Shown piece by piece: positions 28,487 to 38,389 of a stretch of 64,000 nt of DNA; position 1 is the stretch's first letter; every line of letters begins with the position of its first letter. Source of the stretch: Schaalia vaccimaxillae DSM 15804 (GTDB lineage Bacteria > Actinomycetota > Actinomycetes > Actinomycetales > Actinomycetaceae); contig NZ_ATUX01000009.1 in the NCBI RefSeq assembly GCF_000420425.1, forward strand, positions 124,001-188,000, read 5' to 3'. The notes beneath the pieces are model-generated. The model saw only the letters and a list, made by a program, of their open reading frames with translations, was not told the origin of the DNA and searched no databases. Both the position numbers and the translations under genes were made by a program.

Positions 28487-28583
28487 AACGAATCCTTCCA
28501 CTCTGTGTCGGTTCGTTACTTATTCTTCGGCAGGGGCAAGGCCTTTTTCTAGCGCGCGGTTACGCCTGTGGATAGTCAGGATC

Positions 28584-30131
28584 CTATGGAGTCGACGAAT
28601 CGGGATCCTCTTCATGTCCCTGCTCAAGCTTGGAGATGTCGCTTGTTTCCTCACTTGCCGAAGGATCATCCTGGCCAGATGTAGGCTCAAAACCAGCACG
28701 GCGCAAAGTCTGAGCCTCTGGATCGTCTTGCGGGGAGAGGCCCTGCGCCCAACCGAGAGTTCCGTCGAGGAGGGACTCCAAGTCCGCGTCGATATCAGCG
28801 TCTTGTTCCATTGCGGCTCGACGCATCGTCAAGAAAGTGTCCGGAGAATCCAATTCGATGGCGGTGGGCACCATATCCGGGTGGTTCCACAAAGCCTCGC
28901 GGGCTTCTAGACCGCCGTCGGCTTGGACAAGATTGAAAATTTCGGCGGCTCCTCGTGCTCGACGAGGACGCATTGTTAGCCCGATGAGCTGGCCCAACAT
29001 CTCCTCGGCAGCTCCACCAGCTGCGCGACGCCTGCGCATCATCTCGCGCAGTTGGTCGGCGTGCGGCAAGTAGGGTGCGACCGCCTGAGCTGTTGTGACC
29101 TCGACCCATCCTTCAACCAAGGCCAATAGCGTTTCAAGCCTTTCCAAAGACGAGCGCTGGGCGCTGGATTGCTGCAGAGAGAAGACGCCTCCTGACATTG
29201 CTTGCTCGATGGAGGTCGGATCGGAAGGATCGACGCTTCGTGCGGCCTCGCCAATCGCCTCCATGTCGACCTCGATTCCCGACGAGTACCGTTCAACGGC
29301 GCGCACCAAGTCTCCTTGGAGCCACTGAACGGAAGAAAAGAGGCGGCGATGAGCAGCCTCGCGCACCGCAATAAATTGCTGGACTTCTTCGAAAGGAATG
29401 TCGAGGCCGTCGGCGAATCCCACAACATTGTGCGCAACCATGGCCGAAACAGAGGATTCAGCCAAGGGGATACCAACGTCGAAGGTGCCCATGGCTTCCT
29501 TGGACAGTGCAGCCAGAGCGTTCCCGATCTGAGCTGCGAACATCATTGCTGAGAGTTTTGGCAGCATCTGTTGGGTTTGGCTGAGCATCGCCGCCATACC
29601 AGAGGGCATGGACTCTGGATCCATGCCGAACCCGCCCTCGCCGAATTGCCCTGACAGCGCTTGGGTTAATGCTCGCGAGACATTGCCTGCGACGGGTTCG
29701 CAGATCCGCTTCCACATAAGTAAGGTCTCGTCGATCCATTCGACGCGGCTCCACACTTTTCGGGATACGGGAGCGGGGGAGAAGTCGGTGACCGCGTCGA
29801 GCCACAGATCAGCAACGGTCATTGCTTGACGCGCTCTTTCTGCTTCGGCGGCTGTGGGTTTGGGATCGCCAGCGTTGAAGGCCTGCTGCTTGGCAGAGTC
29901 CTGAACCATCCGCCAGTTGACGGGGCCATCAGTGGTATTCATGAGGAACTGAAATTGGTTCGCGGCCTGGGCAAGACGAGCAGGATCCGAGAATTCTTTC
30001 GGAAGATTTTCCGGGTCAAAGCCCTGGGCGCGCAGAGCCCGCGATGCTTCCTCAGCTGCTTCGGCGCCGAGCATCTGGCGCAAGAAGTCGTCGAAGGGGC
30101 TGCCGGAGTTTGCGTTGTGTTCCTCGCTCAT
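28584..30131 (-). CDS. DUF2342 zinc-dependent metalloprotease-like protein
   Basis: 515 residues. Member of the actinobacterial DUF2342 family, often labelled zinc-dependent metalloprotease or hydrolase. The conserved region VREAAHRRLFSSVQWL, with flanking acidic residues, corresponds to the family core; a classical HExxH is absent, the region reading AMVAHNVVGFADG. The N-terminus and C-terminus are acidic and low complexity. TAGAGT seven bases before the ATG suggests leaderless transcription. Divergent from the PDZ-Lon gene, an order shared with mycobacteria. Confidence 0.82.
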   Translation of the reverse strand: MSEEHNANSGSPFDDFLRQMLGAEAAEEASRALRAQGFDPENLPKEFSDPARLAQAANQFQFLMNTTDGPVNWRMVQDSAKQQAFNAGDPKPTAAEAERARQAMTVADLWLDAVTDFSPAPVSRKVWSRVEWIDETLLMWKRICEPVAGNVSRALTQALSGQFGEGGFGMDPESMPSGMAAMLSQTQQMLPKLSAMMFAAQIGNALAALSKEAMGTFDVGIPLAESSVSAMVAHNVVGFADGLDIPFEEVQQFIAVREAAHRRLFSSVQWLQGDLVRAVERYSSGIEVDMEAIGEAARSVDPSDPTSIEQAMSGGVFSLQQSSAQRSSLERLETLLALVEGWVEVTTAQAVAPYLPHADQLREMMRRRRAAGGAAEEMLGQLIGLTMRPRRARGAAEIFNLVQADGGLEAREALWNHPDMVPTAIELDSPDTFLTMRRAAMEQDADIDADLESLLDGTLGWAQGLSPQDDPEAQTLRRAGFEPTSGQDDPSASEETSDISKLEQGHEEDPDSSTP

Positions 30132-30256
30132 AATGAAAACTCTATCGGCGTTCGATGGGTAAGCGCTGCGTGGCAGATGAATATGCGCTGAAAGCGCAAT
30201 GACAATTCATCGGGAAAGCATCTCGGAGTCGCCCTGAGCCCTCTCAGCTTGTAACA

Positions 30257-31525
30257 ATGGCCAACGTGAATGACCAGGATCAAACGGCAGACAATGTAGG
30301 CGGCCTCATTTCGGATAGCAGCCGGACCAACACAGCGGGCCGCGATGGCTCACTTGCGGGACGCGCAGTACCGGCTAAGTTATTTAGTCGCCACGGACGC
30401 AAAGGCTCAGGCGTTGGGCGAATGCTTGTGTCCGCCCTCGTAGCACTAGTGGTGGTCGCGATCCTCTTCGTCATTCCTATGCCCTACGTTGTCAATAAAC
30501 CTGGGCCTACTTTCAACATCCTTGCTTCCACTGGCGACGATGTGGCGATGATTGAAATTTCTGGAACGGACCCAGAAACAGGAGGGCAAGTCCAACTCGA
30601 CGAAACCGACGAGGACGGTTCACAGTCTGAAGGGGCGCAGGCCGATGGCCAGCTTCGCATGGTGACTGTCTCCGAATCGGGAGGTCCGGGCTACCGCTTG
30701 AACCTTGCAGAACTGATCGCAGCAAAGCTGGATTCTCGCAATGAGATTTTCAACTATTCGGACGTGTATCCGGCAGAGGTGACCGGCGACGACGTCGAAC
30801 AAGCGCAGTCCTACCTCATGGCTTCATCGCAGTCGACCGCAGAAGTTGCCGCCTTGGAATACCTCGGCTGGGAGGTGCCCGCCGAAGTCACGATTGCTGG
30901 TGCGGTTGAAGGTAGTGACGCCGAAGGAAAAGTGCGCGAGGGCGATGTCCTGCGCTCAATTACAACCCCTGATGGAACCAGTCAGGCGATCACGTCGGCG
31001 TCGAAAACTTTCGCGATTATGGCGCAAACCGAGCCGGGGACTGAGCTGGGCGTGAGCGTCGAGAGGGATGGGAAACCCCAAGACTTGCGCATCGTTTCCC
31101 AGGGGGCCGAGGGCAAGAAAGGGTCGAAGCTTGGACTCTACCTGTCTTTCGACATCGATATGCCTGTGGATGTGACCTTCAATTTGGCTCGAGTGGGAGG
31201 CCCCTCAGCGGGAACGATGTTTGCTCTGGGAATCATCGACCGCCTGACCCCTGGTGATATGACTGGGGGAGAGGTCATCGCCGGCACCGGCACCATGAGT
31301 TACGACGGCCAGGTCGGCGAAATCGGTGGTATCCGCCAGAAGATGTGGGGTGCCGTGCGAGACGATGCCCAATGGTTCCTAGCACCTGCAGCCAACTGCA
31401 ACGAGGTCGTGGGCCATGAACCTGACGGCCTCAGTGTCGTCAAAGTTGAGACTCTTGAAGACGCCGTTCAAGCCGTGGAGGCTATTGCTGCGGGCAAAGG
31501 CCAGACTCTTCCAACCTGCCAATAA
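30257..31525 (+). CDS. PDZ-domain membrane-anchored Lon-like protease (YlbL/Rv3194c-like)
   Basis: 422 residues. A 55-residue cytoplasmic tail and one membrane helix (about 56-76) anchor it; a PDZ domain (about 205-285) and a Lon-type serine protease domain follow outside. The catalytic dyad is Ser317 in GGPSAGTMFAL and Lys362 in GGIRQKMWG. An acidic insert of about 30 residues (DETDEDGSQSEG) precedes the PDZ domain. Start codon uncertain (ATG 30257 or GTG 30266; TGTAAC just upstream). Probably cleaves secreted or membrane substrates. Confidence 0.88.
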   Translation: MANVNDQDQTADNVGGLISDSSRTNTAGRDGSLAGRAVPAKLFSRHGRKGSGVGRMLVSALVALVVVAILFVIPMPYVVNKPGPTFNILASTGDDVAMIEISGTDPETGGQVQLDETDEDGSQSEGAQADGQLRMVTVSESGGPGYRLNLAELIAAKLDSRNEIFNYSDVYPAEVTGDDVEQAQSYLMASSQSTAEVAALEYLGWEVPAEVTIAGAVEGSDAEGKVREGDVLRSITTPDGTSQAITSASKTFAIMAQTEPGTELGVSVERDGKPQDLRIVSQGAEGKKGSKLGLYLSFDIDMPVDVTFNLARVGGPSAGTMFALGIIDRLTPGDMTGGEVIAGTGTMSYDGQVGEIGGIRQKMWGAVRDDAQWFLAPAANCNEVVGHEPDGLSVVKVETLEDAVQAVEAIAAGKGQTLPTCQ

Positions 31526-31570
31526 ACCAGCCAATCATTGTGGCGGGGCATTGGACTTCGCTACAGAGTT

Positions 31571-32128
31571 TTACTCGTCCTCAGATAAAGAGGCCATGAT
31601 CGCATCGACCAGGTTGGGTACCAGTGCAGAGCCTTGTCCCACCTTGTCATCCGAATCAAAAGCTCGGGTTCGCACCGCGCACCAGGATTCCCCCGTGCGC
31701 AACGCCCCTACCGCCAAACGTACGTCGGTGCGCGACGGGTGGTTGGAAATGAACTGAAGTGCTTCTTCGGGGTCTTCGGGAGCTTGTTCTTCGACCTCGG
31801 GCGGCACAATGACGCGCTCAACGGTGATCGCTGCCCCTGCCACCTCTGGGGGCCAGCCCAAATGGCCCAGCAATTCTTCGAGGTCGTCCTCGGGCAGGTC
31901 CTCTTGGACGATGGCAGAAAGATGATCGGGGGAGCCATCCCAACCTGTTTTGAGTTGTTCGGCAATATCGGTGGGAATATCGGGCTGAGCTACGAGATCA
32001 GCGGTCGGAACGAGGGCGTATAACGAGGGTGCGTGGTCCCATCCGACTCGGGCTGCGCTGCGTTCAATGTCGACGATGACATTGGCAAGGGCGATCTGGC
32101 GGGCAGTGGGCATGGAAGTTTCGCTCAT
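31571..32128 (-). CDS. PPA1309 family protein
   Basis: 185-residue soluble acidic protein belonging to a conserved actinobacterial family of unknown function (named from Cutibacterium PPA1309). Recognisable parts are ALANVIVDIERSAARVGWDH at the N-terminus and the C-terminal VGALRTGESWCAVRTR. Convergent with the PDZ-Lon gene and divergent from UPF0182, the usual neighbours. Confidence 0.82.
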   Translation of the reverse strand: MSETSMPTARQIALANVIVDIERSAARVGWDHAPSLYALVPTADLVAQPDIPTDIAEQLKTGWDGSPDHLSAIVQEDLPEDDLEELLGHLGWPPEVAGAAITVERVIVPPEVEEQAPEDPEEALQFISNHPSRTDVRLAVGALRTGESWCAVRTRAFDSDDKVGQGSALVPNLVDAIMASLSEDE

Positions 32129-32289
32129 GCATTCATCGTCTCATGGTCGCTGTGGCCGCTGCTTGATGGTGGCTGTGAGTTGTCAGCAGTTGTCAGCGCA
32201 ACTTGTGAAGGTGGGTTATTCCTCGACGAGCGCCTAGCCGGGGCTTCGATAGACTTGGGCACAGTCCGTCCACGAAGCGACTCTGAGAG

Positions 32290-35200
32290 ATGGTGACGCG
32301 CTTGAGCACCTTCCCCATGTTCAACCAGGAGCCCCGCCCCGACCGTAACAGCGGCGACGATGGCCCCCGTAAACCGCAGCAACAGCGAAAGATCGGCCCA
32401 CTAGGGATCACTGTTGTGGTCCTCGGCCTGCTGGTCGCCCTCGTCTACGCCGCATCAAGCGTGTGGACCGAGATCTTGTGGTTCCGTCAGATGAGCGCGA
32501 CTCGCATCATTTTTACGCAGTGGGGTGCCCACATCGGGCTGTTCGTTGTTGGATTCGTCGTTGTTTTCCTCATCACCTATTTGACAATGCGAAGTGCCTA
32601 CAAGCATCGCTCAGCGTCAACTAGGGGAGAGGCTTCTGCGAATCTGCGTGGATACCAGGAGGCTTTCGAGCCTCTGCGCGCCCTCGCTTTCGTTGCTGTG
32701 GCGGGATTCTTTGGCTTAACGAATGGGGCGAACCTGGCAAGTCACTGGCAGACATTGCTCCAATTCATCAACCAAACGCCTTTTGGTGAGACTGATCCGC
32801 AATTCGGCCACGATGTTGCGTTCTTCGTGTTCACTCTGCCTGCGCTCAAGGTCTTGGTGTCTTTCCTGCTCAATGCTGTGCTGATTGCGTTGATCGCCGC
32901 GATCATCGTCCACTACCTCTACGGAACGATTCGCCTGGCTCCACGCCCGCATGCCTCGAAGCCTGCTCGATTACAGACCGGCCTATTAGCGGCGGTTGGG
33001 TCCCTGTTGATCGGCGCAAATTACTGGCTGGGACGCTACGAACTGTTGACTAAGCAGTCGGGCAATATTGACGGCGCCATGTACGCCGACGTTAACGCGA
33101 CTCTGCCTGGTCAGTCGATCCTCGCGGTGATCTCTGTACTGGTGGCTGTGCTTTTTGTTGTCGCCGCTTTCCGCGGTACGTGGCGCCTGCCGGCCATCGG
33201 TGTGGCAGTGACTGTCGTGTCCGCCCTCGTCGTTGGCATGGCCTATCCAGCGCTGATTCAGCAGTTCCGCGTGACGCCAAACGAACGCGCATTGGAAGCT
33301 GAATACATTCAGCGCAATATTGACGCCACCCTCAAGGCCTACGGTTTGGATGATCTTGAGGTCACCAACTACGACGCGAAGACCACCGCTGAGGCCGGCC
33401 AGTTGCGTGAGGACTCCGAGTCCACGCAGCAAATCCGTCTGCTGGATCCGCAGGTCATTATGAAGACCGTTCAGCAGCTCCAGCAGTCACGTCCCTACTA
33501 CAGCTTCGACTCAGGCATGTACGTGGACCGTTACACGATTGGTGACGAAACCCGCGACACCGTCGTGTCAGTGCGCGAACTGAACCTGGCGGGCCTGTCC
33601 GCTGAGCAACGTTCGTGGGTCAATATGCACACTGTGTACACCCACGGCTACGGCGTTGTTGCAGCGTACGGCAATACGTTGACCGGCCAGGGCTTGCCGT
33701 CCTACTGGGAGCAAGGGGTTCCGTCCTCGGGCGAAATGGGAGACTACGAGGAACGCGTGTACTTCTCCCCGAACGCACCCCTGTATTCGATCGTCGGTGC
33801 CCCTGAAGGCGCAGATCCGCAGGAACTCGACTACCCGGATGACAACGCCAAGGGAGGTCAGGTGTCAACGACCTTCAAAGGCGATGGTGGCCCCAGCGTT
33901 GGCAACGTATGGAACAAGCTGCTGTACTCAATCAAGTTTGGTTCGACGGACATCTTCTTCTCCTCTCAGACCAACTCTGAGTCGCAGATTCTTTACGATC
34001 GTGACCCGCTTCAACGCGTGTCAAAGGTGGCGCCTTATCTGACCTTGGAACAGGATGCGTACCCGGCTGTCGTTGATATGGACGGGGACCCGAGCACGCC
34101 TAAGCGCCTGGTGTGGATCGTTGATGCTTACACGACCACCGATCAGTACCCGTACTCGCAGCATGAGACCTTCGAAGAAACCACAGTGGACTCCCAGTCC
34201 ACCGAGGTCGGAGCCTACGTCCAGGCAGAAACCGTGAACTACATGCGTAACTCAGTCAAAGCCGTGGTTGACGCCTATGACGGTTCGGTGCACCTGTACG
34301 AGTGGGATGAACAGGATCCGATCCTTGACACGTGGATGAAGATCTACCCGGATTCGGTGGAGCCGATCTCCAATATTTCCGGTGATCTCATGAGCCACCT
34401 GCGCTACCCGGAGGACCTCTTCAAGGTTCAGCGTCAGCTGCTCACCAGCTACCACGTGACGAACGCATCCGACTTCTATGCCGGTGGCGACCGTTGGCGT
34501 CTGGCCGAAGAGACTGCAACTGCGGTAGATGGTCAAGGCAATCTGGTGGGTGCTGAGGGTGGATCGTCCTCGAACGCGCAGCCGCCCTACTACCTGACCA
34601 TGCAGATGCCCACTCAAGACAGCGCGGAATTCTCACTGACGTCCGTGTTTGTGCCTGGCGGTGAGTCCAAGCGTGAAGCTATGGCTGGATTCCTCGCTGT
34701 TGATTCCGAGACCGGTAATGAGGCTGGCAAGGTACGTGAAGGTTACGGCAAGTTGCGTCTGTTGGCGTTGCCTTCGTCCACGACTGCCCCTGGCCCCGGT
34801 CAGGTTCAGAATGCCTACGATTCGAATGAGCGTATTGCTACGCAGTTGAACCTGCTGAACCAGGCAGACTCGACGGTTATCCGAGGCAACCTGTTGACCT
34901 TGCCTGTGGGCGGTGGTCTGCTTTACGTCCAGCCCGTGTACGTCCAGGGCACAGGTTCGGCGTCCTATCCGGTTCTGCGGTCTGTGCTCACGGCTTTCGG
35001 TAATCAGGTGGGCTTTGCTGCCACCCTGGAAGAGTCCCTTAACCAGACTTTCGGTGGTGATGCGGCGGCCACAGTGGCAGGCACTGACGAGGGCGACGGT
35101 TCTTCCTCCGGTGACGAGGCCGAGGACAGCGTCACGCAGACTGTGCAGCAGCGCCTCACTTCGGCTTTGACTAATGCCTCTAAAGCCATGGTGGAAGCAG

Positions 35201-35397
35201 ATGAAGCGATGAAGGCTGGCGACTGGGCTGCCTACGGTATGGCTCAGGACAAGCTGGATGCGGCGTTGAAGCAGGCGCTGGATGCACAGAGCCAGATTGA
35301 TGGTTCTGCTGCTGGAGCCGTGGCTGGAACGGATGCTGGCGAAAACGGTGCTGGTGGTCCAGATGGTGGCGCTGACGCTTCGCAGTCAGGTGACTGA
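32290..35397 (+). CDS. UPF0182 family large membrane protein
   Basis: 1035 residues, a large actinobacterial membrane protein of unknown function (Rv3193c type). About seven membrane helices lie in the first 330 residues (for example GFVVVFLITYLTM and LLAAVGSLLIGANYW), followed by a roughly 600-residue extracellular part containing YTHGYGVVAAYGN and a C-terminal tail rich in Gly, Asp and Ala. ATG at 32290 or 32317; the upstream choice is by length only. The following hairpin ends the transcript. Confidence 0.92.
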   Translation: MVTRLSTFPMFNQEPRPDRNSGDDGPRKPQQQRKIGPLGITVVVLGLLVALVYAASSVWTEILWFRQMSATRIIFTQWGAHIGLFVVGFVVVFLITYLTMRSAYKHRSASTRGEASANLRGYQEAFEPLRALAFVAVAGFFGLTNGANLASHWQTLLQFINQTPFGETDPQFGHDVAFFVFTLPALKVLVSFLLNAVLIALIAAIIVHYLYGTIRLAPRPHASKPARLQTGLLAAVGSLLIGANYWLGRYELLTKQSGNIDGAMYADVNATLPGQSILAVISVLVAVLFVVAAFRGTWRLPAIGVAVTVVSALVVGMAYPALIQQFRVTPNERALEAEYIQRNIDATLKAYGLDDLEVTNYDAKTTAEAGQLREDSESTQQIRLLDPQVIMKTVQQLQQSRPYYSFDSGMYVDRYTIGDETRDTVVSVRELNLAGLSAEQRSWVNMHTVYTHGYGVVAAYGNTLTGQGLPSYWEQGVPSSGEMGDYEERVYFSPNAPLYSIVGAPEGADPQELDYPDDNAKGGQVSTTFKGDGGPSVGNVWNKLLYSIKFGSTDIFFSSQTNSESQILYDRDPLQRVSKVAPYLTLEQDAYPAVVDMDGDPSTPKRLVWIVDAYTTTDQYPYSQHETFEETTVDSQSTEVGAYVQAETVNYMRNSVKAVVDAYDGSVHLYEWDEQDPILDTWMKIYPDSVEPISNISGDLMSHLRYPEDLFKVQRQLLTSYHVTNASDFYAGGDRWRLAEETATAVDGQGNLVGAEGGSSSNAQPPYYLTMQMPTQDSAEFSLTSVFVPGGESKREAMAGFLAVDSETGNEAGKVREGYGKLRLLALPSSTTAPGPGQVQNAYDSNERIATQLNLLNQADSTVIRGNLLTLPVGGGLLYVQPVYVQGTGSASYPVLRSVLTAFGNQVGFAATLEESLNQTFGGDAAATVAGTDEGDGSSSGDEAEDSVTQTVQQRLTSALTNASKAMVEADEAMKAGDWAAYGMAQDKLDAALKQALDAQSQIDGSAAGAVAGTDAGENGAGGPDGGADASQSGD

Positions 35398-35412
35398 CCG
35401 GAAAGCGGCTGG

Positions 35413-35573
35413 GTTGTAACAGCGTCCGCTAGTACGTGAAGCAGGGCCGGTGATCGCATTGAGGTGCGGTCACCGGCCCTTGGCGTAGGGGTGAGCTACG
35501 GGTTGGGATAACAGCGTCCAACGTGGTTTGTGCGGAGCCATCACAGTGCCTGGAGACGAAGGTCACCGGCCCT
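35413..35573 (+). repeat. Diverged tandem duplication ahead of the tRNA
   Basis: Two blocks about 92 bases apart share AACAGCGTCC (35419-35428 and 35512-35521 region) near their left ends and GGTCACCGGCCCT (35468-35480 and 35561-35573) at their right ends. The middles have diverged. The first copy keeps the full terminator hairpin; the second keeps only its right arm, so duplication of the UPF0182 terminator region is the simplest reading. Confidence 0.5.
35443..35480 (+). terminator. Terminator hairpin after the UPF0182 gene
   Basis: AGGGCCGGTGA (35443-35453) pairs with TCACCGGCCCT (35470-35480), 11 bp, and an inner CGCA/TGCG helix extends it. No T tract follows. Confidence 0.7.
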
Positions 35574-35619
35574 CGATTGGCCCAAATCAGTGGAGCAGGG
35601 CTAAAGTAGTAGTCACCGA

Positions 35620-35693
35620 CGCGGGGTGGAGCAGTTCGGTAGCTCGCCGGGCTCATAACCCGGAGGTCGCAGGTTCAAATCCTGTCCCCGCTA
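35620..35693 (+). tRNA. Initiator tRNA-Met (anticodon CAT)
   Basis: 74 bases forming a full cloverleaf. The acceptor stem pairs GCGGGG with CCCCGC, with an unpaired C1-T72, the identity mark of bacterial initiator tRNA; the anticodon stem carries three G-C pairs (GGGCTCATAACCC), also an initiator feature. The anticodon CAT is at 35654-35656 and the T arm has GGTTCAAATCC. The 3' CCA is not encoded (CTA follows A73). A terminator follows 20 bases later. Confidence 0.96.
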
Positions 35694-35713
35694 CTAACAC
35701 CGCAAGGTATTGG

Positions 35714-35744
35714 TCCCCGATCCAATTTGGGTCGGGGATTTTGT
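35714..35744 (+). terminator. Terminator of the initiator tRNA gene
   Basis: TCCCCGATCC and GGGTCGGGGA form a 10-bp stem (one G-T pair) around AATTT, followed by TTTTG. Confidence 0.85.
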
Positions 35745-35870
35745 TTACCTGTGTTCTGTTGCCCACCGGGCATTTAGGTATTGCACATGCCAATGATCGC
35801 AAACACCTGCTTTTGCGTGGTCTCAACCGCGAGGGACGCACATAAATTTCCCGAGGGACGCATTGTCGAA

Positions 35871-36200
35871 TCAGGGCTTGATATACGCCAAACCTTGCTG
35901 TGTGAGTTCACCGATGGCGGGGATCGCTGCGGGAACTGTTCCGCACCATGTGGGTAGAGATTCGCGCGCGATTTTATGGTTCCTTATTGATCTCTCACAT
36001 ACGACAAAGGCTGTTCCGTGGTCTGCCGCTTTTTTCATTGCCTGGGTCCAGTCGTTGTCTCCTTGAAGAACATAGATCGCTGTGCCATTGATGACGACAA
36101 TGATCTGGTCTGCACGATTCTGTTCAATCATATTGTTGAGGTTGCTCAATGCAGCTGGCCAACGATCTGCCTCAGTCATGTGGAGAAGGAAAGATTTCAC
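35871..36200 (-). CDS. DsrE-family protein
   Basis: 109 residues, a single DsrE/DsrF-like domain: an N-terminal FLLHM strand, LSNLNNMIEQ helix, IIVVINGTAIYVL, and a C-terminal helix. Such proteins act in sulfur transfer or are of unknown role. Only one Cys in the usual central position (VVCERSIRN) and one later (TWCG). Single gene downstream of the tRNA on the opposite strand; it opens a run of minus-strand genes but is separated from the ABC genes by 90 bases. Confidence 0.72.
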   Translation of the reverse strand: MKSFLLHMTEADRWPAALSNLNNMIEQNRADQIIVVINGTAIYVLQGDNDWTQAMKKAADHGTAFVVCERSIRNHKIARESLPTWCGTVPAAIPAIGELTQQGLAYIKP

Positions 36201-36290
36201 GGGCTCGATAGTATTCGGCTGGTTGGGGGCGAATCAATAGCGCCGATACAACCATCAACCTTTAAGCGCTAGGTTCGCTCTGTCCATGTA

Positions 36291-37460
36291 TTACCGACCA
36301 CCCACTTGGTGGTGCCGGAAGAGCCAGGCTGCACAGGGCAGACAGATAGCAATCAGAGCGATGTAAAGGACTGCGCCGGCGGTTAAATGGTCGATTACAA
36401 ATCCGCCGATATCAAAAGATATGTATGAATCGAACAGTCCAGAAATTGACGAAACCCCGTCAATCGTTAAGGACTTCATTTTCCGCCATTCTGGAGAAGT
36501 GCCTAATCCCAGTAATGGCAGGAAAATAATGAAAGCAATCATTGCTGCGGTCGTCAGAGCAGAAACGAACTTTGCTGACAAGGCAACGGCAACTGCAGCG
36601 ATTGCTAAAGCTATGACGAGTAAAAGAACCAGACCGATACCGGTTGCCTGACTTAGGGTTAGATTATACGGAGCGGTCGGCACGTAGCGTTGAATTGGTA
36701 AGGAAGCCCCCTTCGGTCCGATCAAGGCTAGTAAAGATCCAACCAACGTCAGTGACGCAATCACTTCATAAATGGCGGCATATAGCATCGCGGCTATCAA
36801 CTTCGCAGTTACCAGTGTTGTTCGGCCTCGTGCAGAAGCCAGAATGACAGCGTCGGTGCCGTCACGGTATTCGCGTGAAAACACCGAGGCCAGGGTAATA
36901 CCGATTCCGAGGATCGGGACACACAGGAACCCTAAACAATCGAGGACCTGTAACCAGCCAAATCCTGAGCCGTAGGCGAATGGAGTGGGAACAGACTTCA
37001 GCTTGCCCATCCAGAATTGCCTTTCGGCTGGCGAATAGATGAAGCCATCTGCGGCAGCGCGATCGAATCCGGATTCAACCTGATAGTGCAGTTGCTGATA
37101 AAAGTCCAGCTCTGAGTTTTCCATTGCTGACATGGCGTCTTCAACCCGATACCCTCCCTTCATCCATGGCGACAAAATGTACATCATGTCGACTTGATCA
37201 ACCTCGTCTGCAAGTTTTCCGCTGGTGGGTTGACCGGCTTCAACCCAACGGCGTACTTTCTCGTACTCATCCGACAGTCGCTCGGTAGTCAGTGGCCCAG
37301 CATGAGATTCTGCAGAGCGGTCAGTGGCAATCATGTCTGTCGATTCAGTGACGTTCATAACTGCGACGAATATCAGGAAAAGCAGGATTGATATGTTCAA
37401 TGCACGGGTGAACCAAGTGTTCAACAGCTTCTTGACTTCGAAGGCCACTAGCTGCTTCAT
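36291..37460 (-). CDS. ABC transporter permease of the sigma-linked module
   Basis: 389 residues. An N-terminal membrane helix (about 18-38), an extracellular region of about 140 residues, and then five to six helices in the C-terminal half: the ABC-2/LinD-like layout. The start overlaps the stop of the ATPase gene by 4 bases. Together they form the transporter of the sigma factor/membrane protein/ABC operon; lantibiotic or stress-related export is possible, but the substrate cannot be read from the sequence. Confidence 0.82.
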   Translation of the reverse strand: MKQLVAFEVKKLLNTWFTRALNISILLFLIFVAVMNVTESTDMIATDRSAESHAGPLTTERLSDEYEKVRRWVEAGQPTSGKLADEVDQVDMMYILSPWMKGGYRVEDAMSAMENSELDFYQQLHYQVESGFDRAAADGFIYSPAERQFWMGKLKSVPTPFAYGSGFGWLQVLDCLGFLCVPILGIGITLASVFSREYRDGTDAVILASARGRTTLVTAKLIAAMLYAAIYEVIASLTLVGSLLALIGPKGASLPIQRYVPTAPYNLTLSQATGIGLVLLLVIALAIAAVAVALSAKFVSALTTAAMIAFIIFLPLLGLGTSPEWRKMKSLTIDGVSSISGLFDSYISFDIGGFVIDHLTAGAVLYIALIAICLPCAAWLFRHHQVGGR

Positions 37461-38365
37461 CGCTTATCCTCCGGTTCGTTTGTCGTAGTACCCGCCTGGG
37501 TTTCGTTGAAGGCATCGAGGTAATAGTCCTCAAGAGTTGGACTTATGGATTCGGCGTCTGGTGTGGGCGGATAGGGGCCGACCGTGCGAATTATGGCGTT
37601 CCCGGTGGGCGAATACCTCAGATCGGTGATGCAATGTTCTAGATCGATTCTGTTGAGTTCGCTGGGTGAAACCTCCGTCCGCCAAGTCCTTCCCTGAGCG
37701 AGTGCAGCGACCTGCTCAGGTGTTCCGTGGGCAGTGAGGGCGCCGTTGTTCATGATGATGACCTGATCCGCAATTGTGTCGACGTCCGAGACAATATGGG
37801 TGCAGAGAAGCACGATGCGATCCTGCGCGATTGTTGTCACCAGATTTCGGAAGCGAACGCGTTCTTTTGGATCGAGTCCAGCGGTCGGTTCGTCAAGTAC
37901 TAGGAGGTCTGGATTGGCAAGAATGGCTTGCGCAATACCGAGGCGTTGCTTGAGTCCTCCCGACAAAGTACGGATTTTTGCATGGCGTCGATCTTCGTTC
38001 AATCCCACGCTTTGTAAAGCCTGTGAGATGTATTTTCTTGCTTCGCCCTTCTTCATTCCTTTGAGGCAAGCCATGTAATTCATGAAGTCTTCAACTGTGA
38101 ATTCTGGATAGTAGCCGAAATCCTGCGGGAGATAGCCTAGAAGGCGTCGGTACTTTTCACCCATATCCAATATGGATTCGCCAGCCCACAACACTCTTCC
38201 GGATGTGGGGCGCAGGATTGAACAGATGATGCGCATCAGAGTGGTTTTCCCAGCACCATTAGGACCCAGTAACCCATAAATTCCAGGGGTCAAGGTCAGG
38301 CTCAGATCGTCAACAGCCGTAGTCGTTCCGTATTTTTTCGACACATGCTCGATTGACAGAACCAT
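37457..38365 (-). CDS. ABC transporter ATP-binding protein
   Basis: 302 residues: Walker A LGPNGAGKTTLMRII near 37, Q-loop in GYLPQDFGYYP, signature LSGGLKQRLGIAQ, Walker B LLVLDEPTAGLDPKER, H-loop CTHIVSD. Followed by a C-terminal extension of about 90 residues as in BcrA/CcmA-type exporters. The permease is encoded directly after it. Confidence 0.93.
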   Translation of the reverse strand: MVLSIEHVSKKYGTTTAVDDLSLTLTPGIYGLLGPNGAGKTTLMRIICSILRPTSGRVLWAGESILDMGEKYRRLLGYLPQDFGYYPEFTVEDFMNYMACLKGMKKGEARKYISQALQSVGLNEDRRHAKIRTLSGGLKQRLGIAQAILANPDLLVLDEPTAGLDPKERVRFRNLVTTIAQDRIVLLCTHIVSDVDTIADQVIIMNNGALTAHGTPEQVAALAQGRTWRTEVSPSELNRIDLEHCITDLRYSPTGNAIIRTVGPYPPTPDAESISPTLEDYYLDAFNETQAGTTTNEPEDKR

Positions 38366-38389
38366 GAGTGGATATCCTTTCTCAATGAC

